Shown: positions 12,262-21,005, counted from the stretch's first letter. The stretch is DNA of 64,000 nt from Maricaulis sp965242785 (GCA_965242785.1 CBDETA010000003.1:310001-374000); one strand, 5' to 3'. Notes: a model not told the origin generated them from the letters alone. A program made the numbers and translations.

Positions 12262-12897
12262 ATGTATGATCCCCAGGACGTGGCGATGAATCTGGTTCCG
12301 ATCGTCGTCGAACAGACGAGCCGCGGCGAGCGCTCCTTCGACATTTATTCGCGCCTCCTCAAGGAGCGCATCATCTTCGTGACCGGTCCGATCGAAGACC
12401 ACATGGCGAGCCTGATCATCGCCCAGCTGCTCTTCCTGGAGTCGGAAAATCCGAAGAAGGAAATCGCGATGTACATCAACTCGCCGGGCGGTGTGGTGTC
12501 CGCCGGCCTGGGGATTTACGACACGATGCAGTACATCCGCAGCCCCGTCTCGACGATCTGCCTGGGCATGGCGGCCTCGATGGGCTCGCTGCTGCTGACG
12601 GCCGGCGAGAAGGATCTGCGCTTCGCCACGCCGAATGCGCGCATCATGGTGCACCAGCCCTCCGGCGGGTTCCGCGGCCAGGCCTCGGACATCGAGCGGC
12701 ATGCGGCGGACATCATGAAGATCAAGCGCCGGCTGAACGAAATCTATGTGCACCATACCGGGCGCACCTATGAAGAGATCGAGGCGGCCCTGGATCGGGA
12801 CAATTTCATGTCGGCCCAGGAAGGCCTGGAATTCGGCCTGATCGACAAGGTGCACGAGACGCGCGGCACGGGTGAGAAGGAAGGTTCCGGCAGCTAG
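12262..12897 (+). CDS. clpP: ATP-dependent Clp protease proteolytic subunit ClpP
   Basis: Tetradecameric serine protease that degrades proteins fed by ClpX or ClpA. The 211 residues include the catalytic triad Ser106 (GMAASMGS), His131 (MVHQPSGG) and Asp180 (ALDRDNF), with the canonical spacing of 25 and 49 residues. The oxyanion strand INSPGGVV is present. AGGAG six bases before ATG 12262 fixes the start. In Caulobacter-type bacteria ClpXP removes cell-cycle regulators such as CtrA; that role here is inferred from relatives. Directly upstream of clpX. Confidence 0.97.
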   Translation: MYDPQDVAMNLVPIVVEQTSRGERSFDIYSRLLKERIIFVTGPIEDHMASLIIAQLLFLESENPKKEIAMYINSPGGVVSAGLGIYDTMQYIRSPVSTICLGMAASMGSLLLTAGEKDLRFATPNARIMVHQPSGGFRGQASDIERHAADIMKIKRRLNEIYVHHTGRTYEEIEAALDRDNFMSAQEGLEFGLIDKVHETRGTGEKEGSGS

Positions 12898-13058
12898 TTT
12901 CGGTCACGCAGCGGGTGAGGGTGGTTGATTACCACTGTCATCGTGTGATCGAATGAACAGTGACGGAAACCTTTCGCTAAAGGTCGGCCCTGATTTTGCA
13001 GGAGGTCGATAGCGAAAGCGGGCATCATGAGAGGCCTGCGGGTTGAAATGGAGCGGTC

Positions 13059-14330
13059 ATGAGTAAGACGACGGGCGGAGACGGCGAGTCGAAGAACACG
13101 CTCTACTGCTCTTTCTGCGGAAAGAGCCAGCACGAGGTTCGCAAGCTGATTGCCGGGCCGACCGTGTTCATCTGCGATGAATGCGTCGAACTCTGCATGG
13201 ACATCATCCGCGAGGAGAACAAGTCCTCGCTGGTGAAGTCCAAGGAAGGCGTGCCCACCCCGCAGGAAATCTTCGGTGTCCTGAACGACTATGTGATCGG
13301 CCAGGCCCACGCCAAGCGCGTGCTGGCGGTCGCCGTGCACAATCACTACAAGCGCCTCAATCACGCCTCCCAGAACGCCGATGTCGAGCTGGCCAAGTCC
13401 AACATCCTGCTCATCGGCCCGACGGGCTGCGGCAAGACGCTGCTGGCCCAGACGCTGGCGCGCATCCTGGACGTGCCCTTCACGATGGCCGACGCCACCA
13501 CGCTGACCGAAGCCGGTTATGTGGGTGAGGATGTCGAGAACATCGTTTTGAAACTGCTGCAGTCGGCCGACTACAATGTCGAGCGGGCCCAGCGCGGCAT
13601 CGTCTATATCGACGAGATCGACAAGATCTCCCGCAAGTCCGACAACCCGTCCATCACGCGGGACGTGTCGGGTGAGGGCGTGCAGCAGGCGCTGCTGAAA
13701 ATCATGGAAGGCACGGTCGCCTCCGTGCCTCCGCAGGGCGGGCGCAAGCATCCCCAGCAGGAATTCCTGCAGGTGGACACCACCAATATCCTCTTTGTCG
13801 TCGGCGGCGCCTTCGCCGGCCTGGACAAGGTGATTTCCCAGCGCGGCCAGGGCTCGGCCATCGGCTTTGGTGCCGATGTGCGGGAACCCGATGCACGCCG
13901 CACCGGCGAGATCCTGCGCGAGGTTGAGCCGGATGATCTCTTGCGCTTCGGCCTGATCCCGGAATTCGTCGGCCGTCTGCCGGTCATTGCCACCCTGGAA
14001 GACCTCGACGAGGCCGCCCTGGTGCAGATCCTGACCGAGCCGAAGAACGCTCTGGTCAAGCAGTACCAGCGCCTGTTCGAGATGGAAGGCGTCGGCCTGA
14101 CCTTCACCGAGGACGCGCTGAAGGCCGTGGCCCACAAGGCCATCGCCCGCAAGACCGGCGCCCGCGGCCTGCGTTCGATCATGGAAGGCATCCTGCTGGA
14201 GACCATGTTCGACCTGCCGGGGCTGGAAGGCGTGGAAGAGATCGTGGTCAACGGCGAAGTCGTTGAAGGCAATGCCAAACCGCTCTTCATCTATGCGGAA
14301 CGCCAGGACGACAAGCGCACGGGTGCTTGA
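13059..14330 (+). CDS. clpX: ATP-dependent Clp protease ATP-binding subunit ClpX
   Basis: AAA+ unfoldase that recognises tagged substrates and threads them into ClpP. The amino-terminal zinc-binding domain has Cys17, Cys20, Cys39 and Cys42. Walker A is GPTGCGKT (120-127) and Walker B IVYIDEIDKI (181-190). The pore loop GYVGEDVE and sensor region follow, and the carboxy domain ends in KTGARGLRSIMEGILLETMF. The length of 423 residues is standard. The 161-base gap from clpP probably carries a separate promoter; I could not assign one confidently. It is followed by lon after 140 bases. Confidence 0.97.
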   Translation: MSKTTGGDGESKNTLYCSFCGKSQHEVRKLIAGPTVFICDECVELCMDIIREENKSSLVKSKEGVPTPQEIFGVLNDYVIGQAHAKRVLAVAVHNHYKRLNHASQNADVELAKSNILLIGPTGCGKTLLAQTLARILDVPFTMADATTLTEAGYVGEDVENIVLKLLQSADYNVERAQRGIVYIDEIDKISRKSDNPSITRDVSGEGVQQALLKIMEGTVASVPPQGGRKHPQQEFLQVDTTNILFVVGGAFAGLDKVISQRGQGSAIGFGADVREPDARRTGEILREVEPDDLLRFGLIPEFVGRLPVIATLEDLDEAALVQILTEPKNALVKQYQRLFEMEGVGLTFTEDALKAVAHKAIARKTGARGLRSIMEGILLETMFDLPGLEGVEEIVVNGEVVEGNAKPLFIYAERQDDKRTGA

Positions 14331-14470
14331 TTTCGGCTCCGGCCGTATCCACCTCTGCCTGCAGATGAGCAGCACGGGAGGCTTGTTGAAGGCCTCCCTC
14401 TGCCCGCAAACTATGTCATGATCCCGAGCGATCTGAACGCGCCCGCTCCCCAGGGTGCGCAGGAGTTATA

Positions 14471-16876
14471 ATGTCCGATACCAAGACACTTCCGCTGCTT
14501 CCCCTTCGCGACATTGTCGTGTTTCCGCACATGATCGTGCCGCTCTTCGTCGGCCGCGAGAAATCGGTGAAGGCCCTCGAAGAGGTGATGAAGGCGGACA
14601 AGCAGATTCTGCTGGCGACGCAGAAGAATGCCGCGGATGACGAGCCGGCCACCGGCGCCATCCACACGATCGGCGTCATCGCCTCGGTACTGCAATTGCT
14701 GAAACTGCCCGACGGCACGGTGAAAGTGCTGGTCGAGGGTGGCGTACGCGTGGAGATTTCCGACTACACGCCGCGCGAAGACTATTACGAAGCCGTCTGC
14801 GAAGTCCTCGACGAGGATGCCGGCGACCCGTCCGAGCTGGAAGCGCTGATGCGCACCGTGGCCTCGAAATTCGAGGACTATGTCAAGCTGAACAAGAAGG
14901 TGCCGCCGGAAGCCCTGGCCTCGCTGTCGCAGATCCAGGAACCCGCCAAGCTGGCTGACAGCATCGCCGCGCACCTGGCCGTCAAGATCGACGAGAAACA
15001 GCGCCTGCTGGAAGAGCCCGACGTCACCCGCCGCCTGGAAAGCGTGCTGGGCCTGATGGAAGGCGAGATCGGCGTGCTGCAGGTGGAAAAGAAGATCCGC
15101 TCGCGCGTGAAGCGCCAGATGGAGAAGACCCAGCGCGAGTACTATCTCAATGAGCAGATGAAGGCGATCCAGCGCGAGCTGGGCGAGGGCGATGACAGCC
15201 GCGAGGAACTCGCCGAGCTGGAACAGCGCCTGTCCGAAGCCAAATTGCCCAAGGAAGCGCGCACCAAGGCGGATGCCGAGTTCAAGAAACTGCGCCAGAT
15301 GAGCCCGATGTCGGCGGAAGCCACCGTCGTGCGCAATTATCTGGACTGGATCCTCGGCCTGCCCTGGGGCAAGCGCAAGCGCCTGAAGAATGATCTGGGC
15401 CGGGCCGAGGACGTGCTCAATGGCGATCATTATGGCCTGGACAAGGTCAAGGAACGCATCCTGGAACACCTTGCGGTTCAGGCGCGCACGAAGAAGCTGA
15501 AGGGCCCGATCCTGTGCCTCGTCGGCCCGCCGGGCGTCGGCAAGACTTCGCTCGGCCGCTCGATCGCCAAGGCGACGGGCCGAGAGTTCGTGCGTATGTC
15601 GCTGGGCGGCGTGCGGGACGAAGCCGAGATCCGCGGTCACCGCCGCACCTATATCGGCTCCATGCCCGGCCGCATCATCCAGTCGATGAAGAAGGCCAAG
15701 TCGGCCAACCCGCTCTTCCTCCTGGACGAGATCGACAAGCTGGGCGCGGACTATCGTGGTGACCCGGCCTCGGCGCTCCTGGAAGTGCTGGATCCGGAAC
15801 AGAATTCCACCTTCAACGACCACTATCTCGAAGTGGATTACGATCTCTCGGACATCATGTTCGTGACCACGGCCAACTCGCTCAACCTGCCGCAGCCGCT
15901 TCTCGACCGGATGGAGATCATCCGCATCGCCGGCTACACGGAAGACGAGAAGGTCGAGATCGCCAAGCGCCATCTGATCCCGAAAATCCGCGGCAACCAC
16001 GCCCTCAAGGACGAGGAATGGGTGCTCACGGAAGCCGGTCTGCGCGACCTTATCCGCTACTACACCCGTGAGGCGGGCGTGCGGAATCTGGAGCGTGAGA
16101 TCGCCAATCTGGCCCGCAAGTCGGTGCGCCAGATCGAAAGCGGCAAGGCGCAGGCGCTGGAGATCACGCCGGACAATCTGGGCGAGTTCGCCGGCGTGAA
16201 GAAGTTCCGCTTCGGCGAGACCGACAAGGAAGACCAGGTCGGTATCGTCACCGGTCTGGCCTGGACCGAGGTCGGCGGTGATCTTCTCACCATCGAGGCC
16301 GTGCGCATGCCCGGCCGCGGGGCGATGAAGGTGACGGGCAATCTGAAGGACGTGATGAAGGAGTCCATCTCCGCCGCGAATTCCTTTGTCCAGTCACGCG
16401 CGCCTTCGCTTGGCATCAAGCCGACCGTGTTCCGCGCCTCGGACATCCACGTCCATGTGCCCGAAGGCGCAACGCCCAAGGATGGTCCCTCGGCCGGTAT
16501 CGGCATGATGACGGCCATCGTCTCGGTGCTGACCGGCGTACCGGTGCGCAAGGACATCGCCATGACCGGCGAGATCACCCTGCGCGGCCGCGTGCTGCCG
16601 ATCGGTGGTCTGAAGGAAAAACTGCTGGCGGCCCTGCGCGGCGGTGTGAAGACGGTGCTGATCCCGAGCGAGAACGAAAAGGATCTCGCCGAGATCCCGG
16701 ACAATGTGAAGGCCGGTCTGGAAATCATTCCGGTCGAGGGCGTGGACGAAGTCCTGCGCCACGCACTGACCGAGCCGGTCGAGCCGGTGGAATGGACCGA
16801 GGCCGACGAGGCGGCGCTGGCAGCAATGGCCGCCCAGCAGTCCGGTGAGGCTGGCGGTCCGACAGTCGCGCACTAG
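14471..16876 (+). CDS. lon: ATP-dependent Lon protease
   Basis: Cytoplasmic hexameric AAA+ serine protease for misfolded and regulatory proteins. An amino-terminal substrate-binding LON domain begins LPLLPLRDIVVFPHMIVPLFVGR, followed by a coiled-coil region. Walker A is GPPGVGKT (352-359) and Walker B FLLDEIDKLG. The protease domain has catalytic Ser674 in KDGPSAGI and Lys717 in GGLKEKLL, spaced 43 residues as in E. coli. AGGAG before ATG 14471 is well placed. The 801 residues end in a short acidic and Gln/Gly tail. It is the last gene of the quality-control block and is followed by a terminator. Confidence 0.97.
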   Translation: MSDTKTLPLLPLRDIVVFPHMIVPLFVGREKSVKALEEVMKADKQILLATQKNAADDEPATGAIHTIGVIASVLQLLKLPDGTVKVLVEGGVRVEISDYTPREDYYEAVCEVLDEDAGDPSELEALMRTVASKFEDYVKLNKKVPPEALASLSQIQEPAKLADSIAAHLAVKIDEKQRLLEEPDVTRRLESVLGLMEGEIGVLQVEKKIRSRVKRQMEKTQREYYLNEQMKAIQRELGEGDDSREELAELEQRLSEAKLPKEARTKADAEFKKLRQMSPMSAEATVVRNYLDWILGLPWGKRKRLKNDLGRAEDVLNGDHYGLDKVKERILEHLAVQARTKKLKGPILCLVGPPGVGKTSLGRSIAKATGREFVRMSLGGVRDEAEIRGHRRTYIGSMPGRIIQSMKKAKSANPLFLLDEIDKLGADYRGDPASALLEVLDPEQNSTFNDHYLEVDYDLSDIMFVTTANSLNLPQPLLDRMEIIRIAGYTEDEKVEIAKRHLIPKIRGNHALKDEEWVLTEAGLRDLIRYYTREAGVRNLEREIANLARKSVRQIESGKAQALEITPDNLGEFAGVKKFRFGETDKEDQVGIVTGLAWTEVGGDLLTIEAVRMPGRGAMKVTGNLKDVMKESISAANSFVQSRAPSLGIKPTVFRASDIHVHVPEGATPKDGPSAGIGMMTAIVSVLTGVPVRKDIAMTGEITLRGRVLPIGGLKEKLLAALRGGVKTVLIPSENEKDLAEIPDNVKAGLEIIPVEGVDEVLRHALTEPVEPVEWTEADEAALAAMAAQQSGEAGGPTVAH

Positions 16877-16902
16877 TCGCGGGCAACAAGAACCACAGGG
16901 CA

Positions 16903-16934
16903 AGGCCGGGGCATCCGCTCCGGCCTTTCTCTTT
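16903..16934 (+). terminator. Rho-independent terminator after lon
   Basis: AGGCCGG (16903-16909) pairs with CCGGCCT (16920-16926), followed by TTCTCTTT. It lies 26 bases past the lon stop and just before the 3-prime end of the convergent chrA-like gene, protecting that gene from antisense read-through. Confidence 0.85.
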
Positions 16935-16944
16935 GAGGGATATT

Positions 16945-18255
16945 CTATCCCGCCAGGAGACGCCAAACCGTGCCCGCAAGGGCCGTCGCCAGCAGGACCG
17001 GGATCATCCCGATCCGAAATCGGAACAGCGCCACACCGGCGGCCAGCGCCAGCACCAGCGCATCCAGCCTAAGGCTGGCCAATACCGGGATATCCATTGC
17101 CAGACCCGGCACGTCCAGCGGCTCCAGTCGCGCAAACAGCACGTGCAGGGCAAACCAGGCCGTCAGGTTCAGCACCACGCCGAACACGGCGGCGGTGATG
17201 CCGGACAAGGCCTTGTTCAACACCGTCGCGCGCCGCAAGCGTTCCATCCAGGGCGCTCCGGTCAGCACCAGCACAAAGCTGGGTACGAAGGTCACCCAGG
17301 TGACCAGCGCCGACGCCAGAATGGCCGCCAGCCAGGGCGTAAGGCCGGAGGGTTCGCGAAATCCGGCGAGGAAGCCGACAAATTGCACCACCTGGATCAG
17401 CGGCCCGGGCGTCGTCTCGGCCAGGCCCAGCCCGTCCAGCATCTCCGCGGCGCTGAGCCAGCCATGCGTGGCAACCGCTTCCTGGGCCATGTAGGCCAGC
17501 ACGGCATACGCCCCGCCGAAGGTCACCACGGACAGCTGGGCGAAGAAACTTCCCAGCTGGACAAAGACATGGTCCGGTCCGGCGAGTGCGAACAGCAGGG
17601 CAACCGGCGCCAGCCAGATCACGGCACCTCCGGCCAGGCCGACGGCCGCAGCCCGGGCGCTGGGCCGTGTCTCAGCCTGTTCAGCGGAACGGGCGGCCTC
17701 GGCCGCTTCGCCAGCCGGACGCGCCAGAACCAGCCCTGCCATCGCTGCCGCAACGACGATCAGGGGGTAGGGCAGGTTGAAGGCGAAGATGGCGGCAAAG
17801 GCCACCAGCGCCACGCCCAGCATCCAGCCGGTCTTGAGGGCGCGCTTGCCCAGCTTGATCAGGGCCTGGAGGATGACCGCGAGCACAGCCGCCTGGATGC
17901 CGAAGAAGACCGCGTCCAGCGCCGGTGTTCCCAGCAGGGCCGCATAGGCGAGGCTGAGGGCGAGAATGCTGAGAAAGCCGGGCAGGATGAACAACAGGCC
18001 CGCGGTCAGGCCGCCGCGTACGCCGTTCAGCATCCAGCCCAGATAGGTGGCCAGTTGCTGGGCTTCCGGCCCCGGCAGCAGCATGCAGAAATTGAGGGCG
18101 TGCAGGAACCGGTCTTCGCTGACCCAGGCCTTTTCCTCGACCAGGATGCGGTGCATGACCGCGATCTGCCCGGCCGGGCCGCCAAAGCTCAACAAGCCGA
18201 CACGGGTCCAAACCCGCACGGCCTCCGCCCATCCGACAACCGGCATGTCTGACAT
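16945..18255 (-). CDS. chrA: Chromate-transporter (CHR/ChrA) family membrane protein
   Basis: Two-domain CHR family protein of 436 residues with about ten hydrophobic segments. Each half carries the family signature: SFGGPAGQIAVMHRILVEEKAWVSEDRFLHALNFCMLLPGP in the first, and VTFGGAYAVLAYMAQEAVATHGWLSAAEMLDGLGLAETTPGPLIQ in the second. Known members export chromate or take up sulfate-like anions; chromate resistance itself is not proven here. Three in-frame starts exist. ATG 18255 has GGGGAG eight bases upstream, whereas the GTG at 18264 overlaps that site, so 18255 is chosen. It is divergent from the pheA leader and convergent with lon. Confidence 0.92.
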   Translation of the reverse strand: MSDMPVVGWAEAVRVWTRVGLLSFGGPAGQIAVMHRILVEEKAWVSEDRFLHALNFCMLLPGPEAQQLATYLGWMLNGVRGGLTAGLLFILPGFLSILALSLAYAALLGTPALDAVFFGIQAAVLAVILQALIKLGKRALKTGWMLGVALVAFAAIFAFNLPYPLIVVAAAMAGLVLARPAGEAAEAARSAEQAETRPSARAAAVGLAGGAVIWLAPVALLFALAGPDHVFVQLGSFFAQLSVVTFGGAYAVLAYMAQEAVATHGWLSAAEMLDGLGLAETTPGPLIQVVQFVGFLAGFREPSGLTPWLAAILASALVTWVTFVPSFVLVLTGAPWMERLRRATVLNKALSGITAAVFGVVLNLTAWFALHVLFARLEPLDVPGLAMDIPVLASLRLDALVLALAAGVALFRFRIGMIPVLLATALAGTVWRLLAG

Positions 18256-18401
18256 GAAGAACACTCCCCGGAATGGCGGTGCATCCTGTCACCGCCCTTG
18301 TCCGTGCGCCAGCGCGGATTGGACACGATTTTTGCATCCTCATGCACACGCTACGGGTTTTTTGCATTGACCTTGCGCGAACCGCTGGCCAAGGTGCGGC
18401 C

Positions 18402-18473
18402 ATGACTTATGCGACGTTTTATTTTGCTGGCTATTTTACCAACGCGACCCGGGAGGGGGCGGTGGCCGGCTGA
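18402..18473 (+). CDS. Putative pheA leader peptide, 23 residues, rich in Phe and Tyr
   Basis: A short ORF with AAGG seven bases before its ATG. The peptide has Phe at residues 6, 8 and 12 and Tyr at 3, 7 and 11, including the run TFYFAGYF. The ORF ends 25 bases before a strong hairpin and T run that lie just upstream of pheA. This is the layout of an amino-acid-responsive leader: scarcity of charged tRNA-Phe or tRNA-Tyr would stall the ribosome at codons 6-12. The function is inferred from arrangement; the peptide itself needs no other activity. Confidence 0.8.
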   Translation: MTYATFYFAGYFTNATREGAVAG

Positions 18474-18498
18474 CGCGCGCGCAAGCGACGAGTTTCCA

Positions 18499-18531
18499 GG
18501 GCCTCCCCCTCCGGGGAGGCCCTTTTCTTTT
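18499..18531 (+). promoter_or_regulatory. Attenuator terminator of the pheA leader, with alternative antiterminator pairing
   Basis: GGGCCTCCCC and GGGGAGGCCC (18499-18522) form a 10-bp perfect stem around CTCC, followed by TTTTCTTTT. Its 5-prime arm and loop contain CCCCCTCC (18505-18512), complementary to GGAGGGGG at 18452-18459 inside the leader ORF just after the aromatic codons. Pairing of those two segments would prevent the terminator. The two mutually exclusive structures, leader ORF and downstream pheA together make a classic transcription attenuator. Confidence 0.85.
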
Positions 18532-18557
18532 GCCTGGATGACAAGGAATTGGGTCTG

Positions 18558-19715
18558 ATGTCCACGAGTACGAAAAGCCGGGATGAAATCCGCGAAGCGA
18601 TCTCGCAGATCGACCGGCAATTGATCGAAGCGATCGCCCGCCGGTCGCAACTGGTCGAGGAAATCCTCGAAGCCAAGGCCGCCAGCGGCCAGCCGGTGCG
18701 TGACCGCGATCGCGAGCAGGCGGTGCTCAAAGCAGCTGTCGAACAGGGCAAGACGCTGGGCGTGCCAGCCGAGCTGGTGGAAACCCTGTTCCATGCCCTG
18801 TTCGAAGTCTCGATCCGGCGCCAGCGCCAGCGTTTCGACTCGATGCGGGCTGACGAGCTCAACGAGGCAACGGTCGCCTATCTCGGTGGTCCGGGCAGCT
18901 ACAGCCATATCGCGGCCCAGAAAGTGTTCGAGCGCCGCAACGCCAATGTCGTCCCGTCACCCAAGCGCGATTTCGTCTCGATCTTCCGGGCAGTCGAGAA
19001 TGCCGAAGTGGATTACGGCGTCATCCCGATCGAGAACACCACCACGGGCTCGATCAACGAGGTCTATGACATCCTCATCAATTCGCGCACCCAGATCATC
19101 GGCGAATTCTTCCTGCGCGTGGATCATTGCCTGGTCGGCCGGGCCAGCGGGCAGGGGCGGATCAGCCGTGTCTACGGCCACCCCCAGGCCCTGGCCCAGT
19201 GCCGCCGCTACATCGCCTCGCACCCGGAGCTGGAAACCCATATGGCGGCCTCCACGACCCGGGCGCTGGAACGTCTCCTGGAGGATGACGACACCGCCGT
19301 GGCTGTTGCCGGTGAGGATGCGGCGCGCCTGTTCGGCATGGATATCCTGGCGCGCGGCATCGGCGATCACGAGCAGAACATCACCCGTTTCATCGTCATC
19401 GGCCGCAAGGCTTCCTTCCCGACGCGAGAGGTGGAGTGCAAGACCTCGATGATGTTCACCACGCGCGACACGCCGGGCTGCCTGGTCGACGCCCTCTTGG
19501 GCTTCCGCGACAACGGCATCAACCTGGTCAAGCTGGAAAGCCGCCCCATCGCCGGCAATCCCTGGGAGGAGATGTTCATCATGGATGTGGAAGGCCATGT
19601 CGAGGACAAGCCGATCCGCCAGGCCATGAGCGTGCTGGAAGAACACACGCGCGAGATCAAGCTCCTGGGCTGCTACGCCGCCGACGCGATCGACAAGGTC
19701 AGCGTGGCGGAATAA
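18558..19715 (+). CDS. pheA: Bifunctional chorismate mutase / prephenate dehydratase (P-protein)
   Basis: Converts chorismate to prephenate and then phenylpyruvate, the committed steps to phenylalanine. Residues 1-95 form an AroQ-type mutase helix bundle (REAISQIDRQLIEAIARRSQLVEEI). Residues about 105-285 are the dehydratase domain (VAYLGGPGSYSHIAA, VIPIENTTTGSI, and the Thr-Arg-Phe motif in NITRFIVI). The carboxy ACT domain contains GCLVDALLGFRDNGIN and ESRP, the Phe-binding segment for feedback inhibition. The length of 385 residues fits. ATG 18558 follows AAGGA; an in-frame TTG at 18549 would add three residues. Transcription is predicted to be governed by the upstream attenuator. Confidence 0.96.
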   Translation: MSTSTKSRDEIREAISQIDRQLIEAIARRSQLVEEILEAKAASGQPVRDRDREQAVLKAAVEQGKTLGVPAELVETLFHALFEVSIRRQRQRFDSMRADELNEATVAYLGGPGSYSHIAAQKVFERRNANVVPSPKRDFVSIFRAVENAEVDYGVIPIENTTTGSINEVYDILINSRTQIIGEFFLRVDHCLVGRASGQGRISRVYGHPQALAQCRRYIASHPELETHMAASTTRALERLLEDDDTAVAVAGEDAARLFGMDILARGIGDHEQNITRFIVIGRKASFPTREVECKTSMMFTTRDTPGCLVDALLGFRDNGINLVKLESRPIAGNPWEEMFIMDVEGHVEDKPIRQAMSVLEEHTREIKLLGCYAADAIDKVSVAE

Positions 19716-19738
19716 GGGGCTGCTCAGAGGGCTATGAT

Positions 19739-19876
19739 GATTGTCATCCCGGCCGGATGGCCCCGGCTTGACCGGGGCCGCAGCGCCGGGACCCATCGTC
19801 GAGCGCCTGGCTGGCGCAGGCATGGGTCCCTGATCTGCACCCCGCTATCGCGGGGCATCCGTCAGGGATGACAATC
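19739..19876. repeat. 138-bp palindromic intergenic element
   Basis: Perfect 12-bp terminal inverted repeats, GATTGTCATCCC at 19739-19750 and GGGATGACAATC at 19865-19876, bracket nested inverted repeats: GGCCCCGG/CCGGGGCC (19759-19779), GGGACCCA/TGGGTCCC (19788-19830) and a CCCCGC/GCGGGG pair near 19845. No coding potential is seen. The layout resembles non-autonomous palindromic elements scattered between genes in alphaproteobacteria; it lies between the 3-prime ends of pheA and the YiaAB-like gene. Confidence 0.85.
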
Positions 19877-19913
19877 GTTCGAATGGACCCGATGGATCCA
19901 GGGCCCTTTCGCG

Positions 19914-20177
19914 TTACTCCGCGCTCACATAATCCGACAGCAGTTTTTCCTGCCGGGCGCGTTCCACCTTGGAAGTGAATTGCTCATTGATGCGCTGTTC
20001 CTGCAGCGTCTTCACCAGGGTCACCAGCGAGCCGGTGAGGAAGAGCACGCCCATGCCGACATAGCCCTTGGTCGACAGGTCGACCGGCATCAGGATCAGC
20101 GACAGACCGAGCATGGCGTAGGCGGCGATGACGCAGCCATAATTGAAAGTGATCCAGAGTTGTGATTGTCCCAGCAT
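19914..20177 (-). CDS. Small two-helix inner membrane protein, YiaA/YiaB-like
   Basis: An 87-residue protein with two hydrophobic segments (about 9-30 and 37-58) separated by a short KGYVG turn, and a charged helical carboxy tail (QEQRINEQFTSKVERARQEK). The WITFNYGCVIAAYAMLGLSL and KGYVGMGVLFL pattern fits the YiaAB two-helix domain, a family of unknown function often found with stress-related membrane genes. GGAG precedes ATG 20177. It lies 11 bases downstream of the PspA-like gene on the same strand, so the two almost certainly form an operon. Confidence 0.65.
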   Translation of the reverse strand: MLGQSQLWITFNYGCVIAAYAMLGLSLILMPVDLSTKGYVGMGVLFLTGSLVTLVKTLQEQRINEQFTSKVERARQEKLLSDYVSAE

Positions 20178-20188
20178 GACGGATCTCC

Positions 20189-20896
20189 TCAGGCTTGCGG
20201 GGCGGATGTGGCGGCGGGTGCGATTTCGGCCTGGAAGCGCGCCAGGATGTCCTCGCCGCGGGTGCGGCGGGCCTGGCCGATGCCTTCGGCCGCCATGCGG
20301 TCAGCGAGACCGTCACCAGACAGTTCGGCATGGATGCCGTCCAGTATGTCCATGGCTTCGATCGGATCATCGCTGGCCAGCGTCCGCCGGAGCACGGCTT
20401 CCGCTTCGCCCAGCGCTGCCGTACCGCCCAGACCGCCGCGCATTTCGACCGCCGAGCGGCGTTCCGCCTCCATCGCGCGAGCGGTGATCAGGCCCTGGCG
20501 CAGATCGACGAGGCGGCGCTCGCTCTTTTCCACCAGCAGGCGCAGGCGAGCGGCAGATTTACGAGTGCGCTCCAGCGCTTCCTTGCGGGCCGCGGCTTCA
20601 TTCTCCATGTCGGCCAGGGCATCGGCGCCGTCACGGGCCAGCGCGTCCTTGCCGGCGGAAAGGGCCGAGCGCACCCGGTCTTCCATGTCGCGCTTGCGGG
20701 CTTTCAGCGCCGCCAGCGCCTTGTCTTCACTGCGCTCGCGCAGGATGAGCGAGGCGAGGGAGCGCTTGGCCCGGTCGTGACCGGCCTCGGCCTCGCGGAT
20801 CTTCTGTTCGATGATCAACGTGGCGTGGGTGGCTTCCAGGCCTTCGCGGGCCCGTTCGGACCGGCCGCGCATGATGGTGATCAGGGTCGAGAACAT
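20189..20896 (-). CDS. PspA/IM30-family membrane-stress protein
   Basis: A 235-residue, almost wholly helical coiled-coil protein starting MFSTLITIMRGR and continuing with long heptad-like stretches (HATLIIEQKIREAEAGHDRAKRSLASL). This matches the PspA/IM30/Vipp1 family, whose members form oligomeric coats on stressed membranes. No transmembrane segment is present. A perfect AAGGAGG site stands just ahead of ATG 20896, implying high translation. An operator-like palindrome, also found by the TetR gene at 22302, lies 20 bases upstream. It is co-transcribed with the YiaAB-like gene. No pspBC or pspF genes are nearby, so control seems to differ from the enterobacterial system. Confidence 0.85.
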   Translation of the reverse strand: MFSTLITIMRGRSERAREGLEATHATLIIEQKIREAEAGHDRAKRSLASLILRERSEDKALAALKARKRDMEDRVRSALSAGKDALARDGADALADMENEAAARKEALERTRKSAARLRLLVEKSERRLVDLRQGLITARAMEAERRSAVEMRGGLGGTAALGEAEAVLRRTLASDDPIEAMDILDGIHAELSGDGLADRMAAEGIGQARRTRGEDILARFQAEIAPAATSAPQA

Positions 20897-20915
20897 TCAT
20901 TCCTCCTTTTCAAAC

Positions 20916-20926
20916 GAACAATGTTC
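20916..20926. promoter_or_regulatory. Operator-like palindrome GAACAATGTTC before the PspA-like gene
   Basis: An 11-base palindrome followed by ACAAAAT. The same GAACrnTGTTC core occurs at 22211-22221 (also followed by ACAAAAT) and 22262-22272, flanking the TetR regulator. It sits 20 bases before the start codon, where a repressor would block the promoter or early transcription. Confidence 0.75.
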
Positions 20927-20975
20927 ACAAAATCGACGCTAGGCGGGAATCGCATTCACGCAAGGGGAATTCGGA

Positions 20976-21005
20976 CAAAAAAAGAGGGCGGAAAATCCGC
21001 CCTCT
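20976..21005 (-). terminator. Rho-independent terminator of the sterol-desaturase-family gene
   Basis: Read on the minus strand, AGAGGGCGG and CCGCCCTCT form a perfect 9-bp stem around a five-base loop (ATTTT read on that strand), followed by an uninterrupted T run (A at 20976-20983 on the plus strand). It starts 10 bases after the stop at 21015 and insulates the downstream psp-like operon. Confidence 0.95.

Noticed and set aside
14378..14416. Heat-shock promoter before lon
   Set aside because: A CTTG word and a CTATGT word are present, but their spacing (about 25 bases) is too long for a sigma-32 promoter.
16933..18252. 439-codon plus-strand frame opposite chrA
   Set aside because: Gln/Gly/His-rich shadow of the clear ChrA-family gene on the minus strand.
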